Source of the DNA: VRUE01 sp963805475
Lineage (GTDB): Bacteria > Actinomycetota > Thermoleophilia > Solirubrobacterales > 70-9
Reading direction: 5' to 3'
Assembly: GCA_963805475.1 (NCBI GenBank)
Contig: CAWDUO010000008.1
Coordinates: forward strand, 62,001 to 126,000
DNA: 64,000 nt
Every line of letters starts with the position of its first letter. The stretch's first letter is position 1. Made by a program: the position numbers and the translations under genes. The notes under the pieces were generated by a model. The model was not told the origin of the DNA. It did no database searches and worked only from the letters and a program-made list of their open reading frames with translations. Shown here in pieces: positions 1 to 7,733 of the stretch.

Positions 1-947
1 CCGCAGCCCCGAAGCGCGTCCTGCTCGCCGCCCCGCGCGGCTACTGCGCGGGCGTCGACCGCGCCGTGCAGGCGGTCGAGCGCGCGCTGGAGCGCTACGG
101 CGCGCCCGTCTACGTGCGCAAGGAGATCGTCCACAACAAGCACGTCGTGCAGGAGCTCTCCGAGCGCGGCGCGATCTTCGTCGAGCAGGAGACCGAGGTG
201 CCCGAGGGCGAGATGGTCGTCTTCTCCGCTCACGGCGTCGCCCCGGCGGTGCACGAGAACGCCGCCGCCCGCGGCCTGCGCACGATCGACGCCACCTGCC
301 CGCTGGTCACCAAGGTGCACGTCTCGGCGCGCCGCTTCGCCGCTGACGGCTACACGATCATCATGGTCGGCCACCAGGGCCACGAGGAGGTCGAAGGCAC
401 GACCGGGGAGGCGCCCGACAGCATCGTCCTGATCGAAACCGCGGACGAGGTCGCCGAGCTCGAGGTCCCCGACCCGAGCAAGGTCGCCTTCATCACCCAG
501 ACGACGCTCTCGGTCGACGAGACGGCGGAGGTGATCGCCGCCCTGCGCGCCAAGTTCCCCGGCATCGTCAGCAGCAAGTCAGACGACATCTGCTACGCGA
601 CGACCAACCGCCAGATCGCCGTCAAGCAGCTTGCCGCCGAGTGCGACCTGGTGTTGGTGATCGGCTCGACCAACTCCTCCAACTCCAACCGCCTGGTCGA
701 GGTGGCGCGCGAACACGGCGCCGAATCGCACCTGATCGACTTCCACCACCAGGTGCGCGAGGAGTGGCTCGAGGGGGTCGAGACCGTCGGCATCACCTCC
801 GGCGCCAGCGCCCCCGAGGAGCTGGTCGAGAACCTCGTCGCCCTGTTCCGCGAGCGGGGGTGCGAGGACGTCTCCGAGCTGCGCACGGTGGACGAGGACG
901 TGCGCTTCATGCTGCCGAAGGAGATTCGGGAGGTTGCTCCGGCCTAG
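1..947 (+). CDS. ispH: 4-hydroxy-3-methylbut-2-enyl diphosphate reductase (IspH/LytB), 5' end missing
   Basis: IspH carries out the last step of the MEP isoprenoid pathway, reducing HMBPP to IPP and DMAPP with a 4Fe-4S cluster in the cytosol. The reading frame is open from base 3, and only a few N-terminal residues lie outside the window. All three cluster cysteines are present in their family contexts: GYCAGV near the start, DATCPLVTKVH, and DDICYATTNRQ. The glycine/serine-rich GSTNSSNSNRL substrate-binding segment is also visible, as is the C-terminal PKEIRE. It ends in TAG just before a long hairpin repeat. The similarity runs the full length, so the assignment is secure. Confidence 0.97.
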   Translation, partial: AAPKRVLLAAPRGYCAGVDRAVQAVERALERYGAPVYVRKEIVHNKHVVQELSERGAIFVEQETEVPEGEMVVFSAHGVAPAVHENAAARGLRTIDATCPLVTKVHVSARRFAADGYTIIMVGHQGHEEVEGTTGEAPDSIVLIETADEVAELEVPDPSKVAFITQTTLSVDETAEVIAALRAKFPGIVSSKSDDICYATTNRQIAVKQLAAECDLVLVIGSTNSSNSNRLVEVAREHGAESHLIDFHHQVREEWLEGVETVGITSGASAPEELVENLVALFRERGCEDVSELRTVDEDVRFMLPKEIREVAPA

Positions 948-967
948 GGGGGGTCGCGGCGGCGCGT

Positions 968-1081
968 GAGGCGACGGGGTGCTGCCCCCGGCTCAACTTT
1001 TTCGTGGGGCGGGGTTGGGCTGTCGCCCGGAGGTGAGCGCCGAAAAAGTACAAGCCGCCGGGGGCAGCACCCCGCCACCTC
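968..1081. repeat. Long palindromic repeat, TTTTTCG-core family, copy 1
   Basis: The outer arms (968-992 and 1057-1081) pair at 23 of 25 positions. Inside them lies a second pair, TTTTTCG at 998-1004 and CGAAAAA at 1041-1047, around a GC-rich loop of about 40 bp. It fills almost the whole gap between the convergent ends of ispH and the redoxin-like gene. Copy 2, with the same TTTTTCG/CGAAAAA core but different outer arms, lies inside a glycosyltransferase gene at 55075-55191. It may fold as a strong hairpin at the 3' ends of both flanking transcripts. Confidence 0.75.
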
Positions 1082-1083
1082 AC

Positions 1084-1893
1084 TCAGGGGACTCCCGCGG
1101 AGAAGCTGACTGACCAGATTCTTAGGCCGGAGGTGGGGTGGATCGTTAGCTGGTGTTGCTCGTGGCGGGGGTGTTCCGTCAGCGTGTACAGGGCTGGGGC
1201 CTCGATGGTGATCGGTGGGAGCTCGGTGCCGTCCAGGGTGATGTGGAGCTGGCCGGTGCCCTCGACCGTCGCGTGGGCGCCGCCCGCTTCGTAGGGGACC
1301 TCCAGCTCGTCGTCCTCCCAGGGCTGCTCCCAGGACCCGCCGGGGAAGAGCTCCGGGGTGGGGGGCATTACCTTGGCGCCGGGGGGGTCGGTGGGGCGTA
1401 GGGGGGTCATCGGGTCGGGGAGGGACTGGAGGGCGTCCTGCTCTCGCAACTCCTCTTGGATCGCCTCCTCGGTCGCCTCGTATTCGCCCTCGCCGAAGTG
1501 GAACCAGGCGAGCGCGCCGCCCAGCTTCCAGAGGAAGAGGCTGGGCCATCCCTCGCAGCCGTAGGCGTGCCAGAGGCGCCGGTCGGCGTCGATCGCGACC
1601 GGAAACTCGACCCCGAGGCGCTCCAGCCCCGCCGCCACGGCATCGGGATCGGCGCCGAAGGGGAAGCGCGGCGCCTGCACGCCGATCGTCGTCAGCCCGG
1701 CGCCCGCGTAGCGGCGCGCCCACTCGCCCACGTAGGGCAGCGTCCGCACGCCGTTCAGCTGCGCGAAGTCGAAGAAGTGGACGAGCACCGGCCCGCCCGC
1801 CGTCGCCACCGGCATCGAGCGCGGCGCCTCGCCGACCCAATCGATCCCCTCCGGCAAGTCCGGCGCCGCGATGTTCTCCCGCCCAGGTCTCAT
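1084..1893 (-). CDS. Thioredoxin-fold (redoxin-like) protein lacking the CxxC motif
   Basis: The protein has 269 residues. Residues about 20-150 resemble the TlpA/redoxin fold: a PVLVHFFDFAQLNGVRTLPY strand-helix start, then a GVEFPVAIDADRRLWHAYG segment and SLFLWKLGG. The position where redoxins carry CxxC reads AQLNG, and the only cysteine (YGCEGWPS) stands alone, so ordinary thiol-disulfide chemistry is unlikely. The C-terminal part (about 195-269) looks like a beta domain, comparable in position to the C-terminal domain of DipZ-type proteins; this is an inference. The ATG start at 1893 lies 9 nt after a TAATTT -10-like box, so the transcript is probably leaderless. Function unknown. Confidence 0.7.
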   Translation of the reverse strand: MRPGRENIAAPDLPEGIDWVGEAPRSMPVATAGGPVLVHFFDFAQLNGVRTLPYVGEWARRYAGAGLTTIGVQAPRFPFGADPDAVAAGLERLGVEFPVAIDADRRLWHAYGCEGWPSLFLWKLGGALAWFHFGEGEYEATEEAIQEELREQDALQSLPDPMTPLRPTDPPGAKVMPPTPELFPGGSWEQPWEDDELEVPYEAGGAHATVEGTGQLHITLDGTELPPITIEAPALYTLTEHPRHEQHQLTIHPTSGLRIWSVSFSAGVP

Positions 1894-1908
1894 CGGGTCG
1901 CCAAATTA
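1894..1908 (-). promoter_or_regulatory. Probable leaderless promoter -10 box of the redoxin-like gene
   Basis: Read on the minus strand, TAATTT (1908-1903) is followed by 9 nt and then the ATG at 1893, with no Shine-Dalgarno sequence. The same 8-10 nt spacing is seen before several other genes here. The box lies at the edge of the repeat copy at 1901-2000. Confidence 0.45.
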
Positions 1909-2000
1909 GCGAGCATCACGATCTGATTCTCTGCGAGCGGCGTCGATATGGCGCATAGACGCCACCCCCGGACGCGAAGCGGAGGAGGTGGCGTTTTATA
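1901..2000. repeat. Interspersed repeat, TAGACGCCACC family, copy 1
   Basis: About 100 bp that recurs with few changes as two tandem copies at 23997-24177. Shared blocks are TCACGATCTGATTCT at the left, a small inverted repeat GGCGTC/GACGCC around ATATGGCGC, and the right half CGCCACCCCCGGACGCGAAG followed by GGAGGAGGTGGCG. CGCCACC and GGTGGCG can pair. It fills the gap between the start of the redoxin gene and the stop of sufD. Confidence 0.8.
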
Positions 2001-3101
2001 AAATCTGGCGCAGGCGAGACTCCAGCGCGGCCGAGATCTCGTCTCGCACCGGGCCCTCGGCCAGCCGCTCGACCAGCGACTCGAGGAAGCCCTCGATGAT
2101 CAGCTGCTTGGCCGCCGCCGGGCCGAGCCCGCGCGAGGTCAGGTAGAAGAGCTGCTCGCGATCGACCTGGGCGATCGCCGCGGCGTGGGTGCAGCGCACG
2201 TCGTCGGCCTCGATCTCCAGGCCGGGGATCGCGTCCGCGTGCGCGTCGGGGGAGAGCAGCAGGTTGCGGCTCTCCTGGAAGGCGTCTGTCCCCTGGGCGC
2301 CCGGGTCGACCCGGATCATCCCCGCCAGACCGCCGTCGCCCCGGCCGCGAGCACGCCGCGGAAGGCCAGGTCGGAGCGCGTGTTCGGCGCCGCGTGCTCC
2401 TGCAGGGTGTCGAAGTCGAGGTGCTGGCCCGGGCCGCCGGCGTAGCCCCCGGTCACCCGCGCTTCGGAGCCGGCCCCGGCGAGGTTGGTCTCCATCCGCA
2501 CCTTGCCGTTGCCCGAGCCGAAGCCGAGCGCCGTCCAGTCGAGCCGGCCGTCGCGCTCGACCCGAGCCCGCTGGCTGGAGAAGATCCAGGCGCGCTCGGA
2601 GACGTCCTGGGTGGAGACGTAGCGCAGGGTCGCCGCCTGGCCGACATACAGCTCGACCACCGAGTTGAGCAGCGCGTCGGTCGCGTCGCCGGCCGAGGAG
2701 CTGTGCTCCCAGACCTCCGCCTCGGCGCCCTCCTCGAGCACGACCAGCGTGCGCCAGTAGACGACGGCGCCGTCGGCGTCGAGCGGCAGCTCGACCCTGA
2801 TCGGCTCGGCGAGCCTCACCCCGGCCGGGACGTGGATCAGCACGCCGTCGCGCCAGCCCGCGTCGTTGCGGGCGACGAAGGGATCGTCGCCCGGCACCAG
2901 CGCACCCAGCCGGTCGGCGACCAGCGCCGGGTGCGACTCGACCGCCTCGGCCAGCGGCACCACCGTCGCCCCCGCGGCCGCGCCCAGCCTCGCGCCGGCC
3001 GGGGCCGGCTCGTACGCCTCGAGGTCGAGCGCGGAGAGGTCGGTGAATTCCCACCCCTTCGCCTTCTGGTCGGGAAGTGGTGGAAGGACAGACGTGGTCA
3101 T
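1996..3101 (-). CDS. sufD: Fe-S cluster assembly protein SufD, reading frame broken by a one-base deletion
   Basis: SufD forms the SufBC2D scaffold with SufB and SufC. The N-terminal two thirds (from ATG 3101, MTTSVLPPLPD) run in one frame to a premature TGA at 2316. The remaining third (MIRVDPGAQGTDAFQESR through the SRGLGPAAAKQLIIEGF family signature to the end) continues in another frame. The break falls in a run of four G on the coding strand (about 2318-2322). One more G would give the continuous family sequence VWRGMIRVDPG and a protein of about 368 residues. The start is supported by GAAAGG upstream. It is the last gene of the Rieske-sufB-sufD operon. Sequencing error is more likely than loss of function. 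Confidence 0.9.
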
Positions 3102-3125
3102 TGATTGCCTTTCGAGCGGGTGACT

Positions 3126-3227
3126 CTGGCGAGGTCGGGAATGTGCCTGGCAAGGACTGGGCCGGGGGACAGTGCTCTGCACGGCCCCCGGCCACGGACG
3201 CAGCCAGGGGCATTCCCGGGCCGCCAG
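3126..3227. repeat. Large nested hairpin between sufB and sufD
   Basis: Outer arms 3126-3151 and 3203-3227 are largely complementary (CTGGC...GGGAATG...CCTGGC against GCCAGGGGCATTCCCGGGCC). A second inner stem is formed by GGCCGGGGGACAGTGC and GCACGGCCCCCGGCC. It occupies the whole space between two co-transcribed suf genes. Its minus-strand end GTCCTTGCCAG also occurs in the repeats at 12599-12727 and 60239-60359, so it may be a distant member of that family. It could change the ratio of sufB to sufD expression. Confidence 0.65.
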
Positions 3228-3228
3228 A

Positions 3229-4662
3229 TCACCCGATCGAGCCCTCCATCTGAAGCTCGATCAGCCGGTTGAGCTCGACCGCGTACTCCATCGGCAGCTC
3301 CTTGGTCACCGGCTCGATGAACCCGTTGACGATCATCTTCGAGGCCTCCTCCTCGTCGAGCCCGTGGCTCTGCAGGTAGAAGACCTGCTCGTCGCCGATC
3401 TTCGAGACCGTCGCCTCGTGGCCGACGTCGGCGTCGTTCTCGCCGATCCGGATCGTCGGATAGGTGTCCGAGCGCGAGTCCTCGTCGAGCAGCAGCGCGT
3501 CGCAGACGACCTTGGAGCGCGATTCGCTCGCCCCGTCGGCGACCTCGAGCAGGCCGCGGTAGGTGCTGCGCCCGCCGTCCTTGGAGATCGACTTGGAGAA
3601 GATCGAGGAGGATGTGCGCGGCGCCGCGTGGATGATCTTGCCGCCGGCGTCCTGGTGCTGGCCCTCCCCGGCGAAGGCGATCGAGAGGATCTCGCCGTGG
3701 GCTTCGGGGCCGAGCAGGTAGATCGACGGGTACTTCATCGTCAGCTTCGAGCCGAGGTTGCAGTCGACCCACTCCATCGTCGCCTTCTCCTGCGCGATGG
3801 CGCGCTTGGTGACCAGGTTGTAGACGTTCTGCGACCAGTTTTGCACGGTCGTGTAGCGGACCCGCGAGCTCGGCTTGGCGACGATCTCGACCACCGCGGA
3901 GTGCAGCGAGTCGGTCGAGTAGACCGGCGCCGTGCAGCCCTCGATGTAGTGGACGTCGGCGCCCTCCTCGCAGATGATCAGCGTGCGCTCGAACTGTCCC
4001 ATGTTCTCGGTGTTGATCCGGAAGTAGGCCTGCAGCGGCATCTCCACCTTCACCCCGGCGGGGACGTAGACGAAGGAGCCGCCCGACCAGACCGCCGAGT
4101 TGAGCGCCGCCAGTTTGTTGTCGTTGGGCGGGATCACGGTCGCCCAGTACTCGCGCACCAGCTCCTCATGCTCGCGCAGCGCCGTGTCCATGTCGGTGAA
4201 GATCACACCCTGGGCCTCGAGCTTCTCGTTGACCTGGTGGTAGACGACCTCGGACTCGTACTGGGCGCCGACCCCGGAGAGGAATTTGCGCTCCGCCTCG
4301 GGGATGCCGAGCCGGTCGAAGGTGTTCTTGATGTCGTCCGGGACTTCGCTCCAGTCGCGGCTGTTCTTGTCCGAGGCGCGGACGAAGTAGTGGATGTCGT
4401 CGAAGTCGATCTGGCCGAGGTTGCCGCCCCAGGTCGGCGTCGGCCGGCTTTCGAAGTGCTCCAGCGCCTTGAGCCGGAAGTCGCGCATCCACTGCGGCTC
4501 GTCCTTGTACTCGGAGATCGACTCGACCACCTCGCGTGTCAGCCCCTTGGGGGCTTTGTAGGCGTAGCCGGTCTCGGGGTCGTGGAAGCCGAACTTCTCC
4601 TTGTAGTCGGCGTTGATCCCCGCGAGCTCTCTTTTCTCCGCTACCGCCTCGGGCGTTGCCAT
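3229..4662 (-). CDS. sufB: Fe-S cluster assembly protein SufB
   Basis: At 477 residues it has the usual length for SufB, the scaffold subunit on which clusters are assembled with SufC and SufD. Recognisable family segments are the N-terminal YGYKAPKGL-like region (GYAYKAPKGLTREVV), the FVYVPAGVKVEMPLQAYFRI segment, EGCTAPVYSTDSLHSAVVEI, and the C-terminal SHGLDEEEASKMIVNGFIEP. It starts 3 nt after the Rieske gene stop and precedes sufD, so it is the middle gene of a three-gene operon read on the minus strand. Confidence 0.97.
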   Translation of the reverse strand: MATPEAVAEKRELAGINADYKEKFGFHDPETGYAYKAPKGLTREVVESISEYKDEPQWMRDFRLKALEHFESRPTPTWGGNLGQIDFDDIHYFVRASDKNSRDWSEVPDDIKNTFDRLGIPEAERKFLSGVGAQYESEVVYHQVNEKLEAQGVIFTDMDTALREHEELVREYWATVIPPNDNKLAALNSAVWSGGSFVYVPAGVKVEMPLQAYFRINTENMGQFERTLIICEEGADVHYIEGCTAPVYSTDSLHSAVVEIVAKPSSRVRYTTVQNWSQNVYNLVTKRAIAQEKATMEWVDCNLGSKLTMKYPSIYLLGPEAHGEILSIAFAGEGQHQDAGGKIIHAAPRTSSSIFSKSISKDGGRSTYRGLLEVADGASESRSKVVCDALLLDEDSRSDTYPTIRIGENDADVGHEATVSKIGDEQVFYLQSHGLDEEEASKMIVNGFIEPVTKELPMEYAVELNRLIELQMEGSIG

Positions 4663-4665
4663 GTG

Positions 4666-4992
4666 TCAGACCTCCAGGACGATGGTGTCGTCCACGACGG
4701 CCGTCGCGAACGTCCGCACCGGAGCATAGGCGGGAAGCGTCTTCGGCCTGCCGGTGCTCAGGTCGAAGAGCGAGCCGTGGCGGGGGCACTCGACCGTGCA
4801 GGCGGCCCGGTCGAACTCGCCCTCGGCGAGCGGCCCGTCGTCGTGCGAGCAGCGGTCCTCGATCGCGTAGATCGTCCCGTCGCAGTTGAAGACGCCGATC
4901 TTCAGCTCGCCGTGCTCGACCAGACGCATCGCGCCGTCGGGCAGTTCGCCGAGCGGGCAGACTTCGATCTGGGTTCCGGTGGTGTCGGGCAT
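4666..4992 (-). CDS. Rieske-type [2Fe-2S] ferredoxin of the SUF operon
   Basis: A 108-residue small soluble Rieske protein. The cluster ligands are C48-x-H50 (RCSHDDGPL) and C69-xx-H72 (ECPRHGSLFDLSTG), the classic pattern for biphenyl-dioxygenase-type ferredoxins. No membrane segment is present. It is the first gene of the operon with sufB and sufD. Such Rieske ferredoxins accompany SUF genes in many actinobacteria and may supply electrons to, or receive clusters from, the SUF system; that role is inferred. GAGGAG lies 2 nt before the ATG. The operator at 5037-5059 lies about 45 bp upstream. Confidence 0.93.
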   Translation of the reverse strand: MPDTTGTQIEVCPLGELPDGAMRLVEHGELKIGVFNCDGTIYAIEDRCSHDDGPLAEGEFDRAACTVECPRHGSLFDLSTGRPKTLPAYAPVRTFATAVVDDTIVLEV

Positions 4993-5036
4993 CGCTCCTC
5001 GGCGGCCTCCGCCGTGCTTAGTGCGGGTTGAGACTT

Positions 5037-5059
5037 AATCCTACTTCCGAGGTCGGATT
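5037..5059 (-). promoter_or_regulatory. Putative Rrf2/SufR operator overlapping the -10 box of the Rieske-sufB-sufD promoter
   Basis: Imperfect inverted repeat AATCCTAC-N7-GTCGGATT. Read on the minus strand, one half-site contains TAGGAT, a good -10 box for the Rieske operon, leaving a 45-nt leader with GAGGAG before the ATG. A second site with the same half-site and the same N7 spacing lies directly upstream of the rrf2 gene (9041-9063). Confidence 0.65.
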
Positions 5060-5184
5060 TTAGCGAGACGGGCAGCCGGGAGCGCCGCTCGCGTATCCTG
5101 GCGCGACCCCCGCGACCCCCGACCCCGCTCCTCGCCGATCTCCGACCGCACCTTTCATTCAACTCCACGGTTCTGCCTGTCGAC

Positions 5185-5940
5185 ATGAACGCGGTCATGA
5201 CTCGGACGCAAGCTGCGGCTACGCCGCTTCGCGCGGCATATGCGGCGCTTGCACTCGCCCTGCTGCTCGCGGCGCTGTCGGCGGCCGCGGCGGTCGGCGC
5301 CCCGCCCGCGGCCGCCGATGCGCCGCCCAAGCCGGTCCTGCTGCTGATCCACGGCGGCGGCTTCTTCGGCGGCGAACCCGCCTACATGGACTACGCCGCC
5401 GCGATCGCCGCCCAGGAGGCCGAGTTCGAAACTCTCCAACCGAGCTATCCGCTCGACGACCTGCCCGCCGCCTTCGCTGGGATCAAGAGCCTGGCGCTCA
5501 TGCTGCGCCGCCAGGGCCACGAGGTCTTCGCCTACGGCGACTCGGCCGGCGCTGCGATTGCCGCCTGGCTCGCCTCGCGCGGCTACGTGCGCGCCGCGGC
5601 GGCCAAGTCGCCGCCGACCGCGCTGCGCGCCTGGCGCTCGCCCTACGCGCTGCGCTACGGGACCGACCCGCCCGGCGACGCCCACTCCTGGACCCACCTG
5701 CACGCCACCGAGGCGGACCTGCGCGCGTTCTCCTCCGCCGGCCGCCCGAGCCTGCGGCCGCTGCTGATCTTCCAGAGCTGCGAAGACCGGATCGTCCCCT
5801 GCGCGATGAACGTCGGCTTCGCCGCGCGCGACCCGCGCGTATCGCTGATCCGCATCTGGGGCGCGCACGCCGACCCCGCGGCCAAGGAATGGTCCTTCCG
5901 CCACGCCCTGCCGTGGCTCGCCGCCCACGTGACCGGCTGA
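5185..5940 (+). CDS. Secreted alpha/beta-hydrolase (esterase/lipase-like)
   Basis: A 251-residue protein with an N-terminal hydrophobic signal (about 16-45, Ala/Leu-rich) ending near AAADAPP. The mature part shows the hormone-sensitive-lipase-like pattern: HGGGF at 56-60 for the oxyanion hole, and the nucleophile elbow GDSAG with S120. D201 (CEDRIVP) and H228 (GAHADP) are likely triad partners. Substrate is unknown; a short acyl ester is typical for the family. An ATG at 5197 is an alternative start. It stands alone between the two SUF operons and reads toward sufU; a palindrome separates the two ends. Confidence 0.85.
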   Translation: MNAVMTRTQAAATPLRAAYAALALALLLAALSAAAAVGAPPAAADAPPKPVLLLIHGGGFFGGEPAYMDYAAAIAAQEAEFETLQPSYPLDDLPAAFAGIKSLALMLRRQGHEVFAYGDSAGAAIAAWLASRGYVRAAAAKSPPTALRAWRSPYALRYGTDPPGDAHSWTHLHATEADLRAFSSAGRPSLRPLLIFQSCEDRIVPCAMNVGFAARDPRVSLIRIWGAHADPAAKEWSFRHALPWLAAHVTG

Positions 5941-5959
5941 GAGTCGCAGCACTGCCCCC

Positions 5960-6005
5960 CGTTATCGACTTTTTCCACCTTGGGGTGTGGAAAAAGTCGA
6001 TAACG
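5960..6005. repeat. 46-bp palindrome, CTTTTTCCAC family, copy 1
   Basis: Perfect 19-bp arms (CGTTATCGAC then TTTTTCCAC) around an 8-bp spacer, between the convergent stops of the hydrolase and sufU. Related copies lie at 24715-24764, 45861-45906 and 63230-63277. The GAC TTTTTCCAC core is shared, while the outer six or seven bases differ but stay paired. It may act as a bidirectional terminator-like hairpin. Confidence 0.85.
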
Positions 6006-6008
6006 ACG

Positions 6009-6446
6009 TTATGGACCGAGGTCGGCGGGCGCCTCGCCTGGATCGCCCTGTTCGCCTTCGTCCTCCCATTCGGCCGGCTTGCCGAGGCTGGCGCCCTTGA
6101 CCGCCTTGAGGCCGAGCATCGCGCACTTCATCCGCGTCGCTGAGATCTCGATCCCGAGCAGGTCGAGCACCTCCTCTTTCGGGATCGCCAGCAGCTCCTC
6201 GCGCGTCTTGCCGAGCAGCTCGTCGGTCAGCAGCGAGGTGGCGGCGGTCGAGATCGCGCAGCCCTGCCCGTCGAAGGCGACCTCGGCGACCCGCCCCTCC
6301 TCGTCGAGCCGGATCGTCACGCGCTGCTCGTCGCCGCAGAACGGGTTGGTGTCCTCGAACTCGAGGTCGGGCTTCTCGACCCGGCCGAAGTTGTGCGGCC
6401 GCTTGTAGTGGTCGAGGATCTGCTCCCGATAGAGCTGATCCTCCAT
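6009..6446 (-). CDS. sufU: SufU-type sulfur-transfer/zinc protein
   Basis: A 145-residue IscU-fold protein of the SufU type. C37 (NPFCGD, with the neighbouring Asp), C63 (GQGCAIS) and C108 (RMKCAML) are the three conserved cysteines. In Gram-positive SUF systems SufU is a zinc-bound acceptor that relays persulfide sulfur from SufS. The start overlaps the sufS stop by one base (TGATG), so the two are translationally coupled. The C-terminal 20 residues form an acidic, Gly/Pro-rich tail not needed for the fold. Confidence 0.95.
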   Translation of the reverse strand: MEDQLYREQILDHYKRPHNFGRVEKPDLEFEDTNPFCGDEQRVTIRLDEEGRVAEVAFDGQGCAISTAATSLLTDELLGKTREELLAIPKEEVLDLLGIEISATRMKCAMLGLKAVKGASLGKPAEWEDEGEQGDPGEAPADLGP

Positions 6447-7690
6447 CAGAGGCCAAACACCCGTCGCGCGTCGTGGAGGCCCTCGATGAGGCGGTCTATC
6501 TCCTCCTCGGTCGTGTAGACGCCGAAGCTGGCGCGGGCGGTGGCGGAGACGCCGAGCCGTTCCATCAACGGCTGGGCGCAGTGGTGGCCGGCGCGCACGG
6601 CGACGCCGTGGCGGTCGAGGATCTCGGAGACGTCGTGAGCGTGGACGCCCGCCAGCTCGAAGGAGACGGGGCCGAGGCGCTCGGGACCGCGCGGCGGGCC
6701 GAAGACGCGCAGGCCAGGGACCTCGGCGAGCCGCTCCAGCGTGTAGTCGGCGATCTGGCGCTCGTGGTCGCGAACCGCCTCCATGCCGATCCCGTCGAGC
6801 CAGCGCAGGGCGGAGGCCATCCCGACCGCCTGGGCGATCGCCGGCGTGCCCGCCTCGAAGCGGGCCGGCGGGTCCGCGTACGTGGTCCCGCCCTTCGTCA
6901 CCTTGCGGATCATCGAGCCGCCGCCGAGAAAGGGCGGGGTCGCGCGCAGCAGGTCGAGCCTCGCCCAGAGCGCGCCGATCCCCGTCGGCGCGTAGAGCTT
7001 GTGCCCGGTCAGCGCGTAGAAGTCGACCCCCAGCTCGCCGACGTCGAGCGGCAGCTTCGGCGCCGCCTGGGCGCCGTCGCAGAGCACCAGGGCCCCGGCC
7101 TCGTGCGCCAGCCGCGCCATCTCCGCCACCGGGTTCTCGGTCCCGAGGACGTTGGAGACGTGGGCGACCGCGACCAGCTTCGGCCCGCGCTCCAGCAGCG
7201 TGGCGTAGGCGGCCAGGTCGAGCGCGCCCTCGTCGTCCACCGGGACCCAGTCGATCTCCGCCCCGGCCCGCTCGGCCAGCTGCTGCCAGGGGACGATGTT
7301 CGAGTGGTGCTCCATCTCGGTCAGCACGATCCGGTCGCCGGCGCCGACGTTGGCGTCGCCCCAGGCTCGCGCGACCAGGTTGATCGCCTCGGTCGCGTTG
7401 CGGACGAAGATCGCCTCGCGCCGGTCGGCGGCGCCGAGGTGGTCGGCGACCGTCGCCCGCGCCCCCTCGTAGGCCGCCGTCGCCTCGGCCGAGAGCGTGT
7501 GCGAGCCTCGGTGGACGTTGGAGTGGTGCGCCCGCTCGTAGCGGTCGACCGCCTGGATCGAGGCGAGCACCCGCTGGGCGCTGGCGCCGCTGTCGAGGTA
7601 GGCGACCGGGCGCCCGTGGACCTCGCGCTCCAGGAAGGGAAAGGCGGCGCGGACCTTCTCGATCGGGAAGGTGTCCGCCGCGACGGTCAC
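6446..7690 (-). CDS. sufS: Cysteine desulfurase SufS
   Basis: A 414-residue class V aminotransferase-fold enzyme that takes sulfur from cysteine as a persulfide. The PLP lysine is K231 (ALTGHKLYAPTG), and the reactive cysteine is C371 (RAGHHCAQPLM), in the short-loop group II/SufS context. TEMEHHSNIVPW and the C-terminal RASFGVYTTEEEID fit the family. GTG start at 7690. It lies between sufC and sufU in the rrf2-sufC-sufS-sufU operon. Confidence 0.96.
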   Translation of the reverse strand: MTVAADTFPIEKVRAAFPFLEREVHGRPVAYLDSGASAQRVLASIQAVDRYERAHHSNVHRGSHTLSAEATAAYEGARATVADHLGAADRREAIFVRNATEAINLVARAWGDANVGAGDRIVLTEMEHHSNIVPWQQLAERAGAEIDWVPVDDEGALDLAAYATLLERGPKLVAVAHVSNVLGTENPVAEMARLAHEAGALVLCDGAQAAPKLPLDVGELGVDFYALTGHKLYAPTGIGALWARLDLLRATPPFLGGGSMIRKVTKGGTTYADPPARFEAGTPAIAQAVGMASALRWLDGIGMEAVRDHERQIADYTLERLAEVPGLRVFGPPRGPERLGPVSFELAGVHAHDVSEILDRHGVAVRAGHHCAQPLMERLGVSATARASFGVYTTEEEIDRLIEGLHDARRVFGL

Positions 7691-7733
7691 GCCGCCCTCA
7701 GCAGTGCTTCGCCCGACCTCCGGTCGCGAATCA

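Noticed and set aside
2316..2323. Programmed ribosomal frameshifting in sufD, sufC, cca and tlpA-like genes
   Set aside because: No shared slippery heptamer or downstream structure at the four sites; single-base errors fit better.
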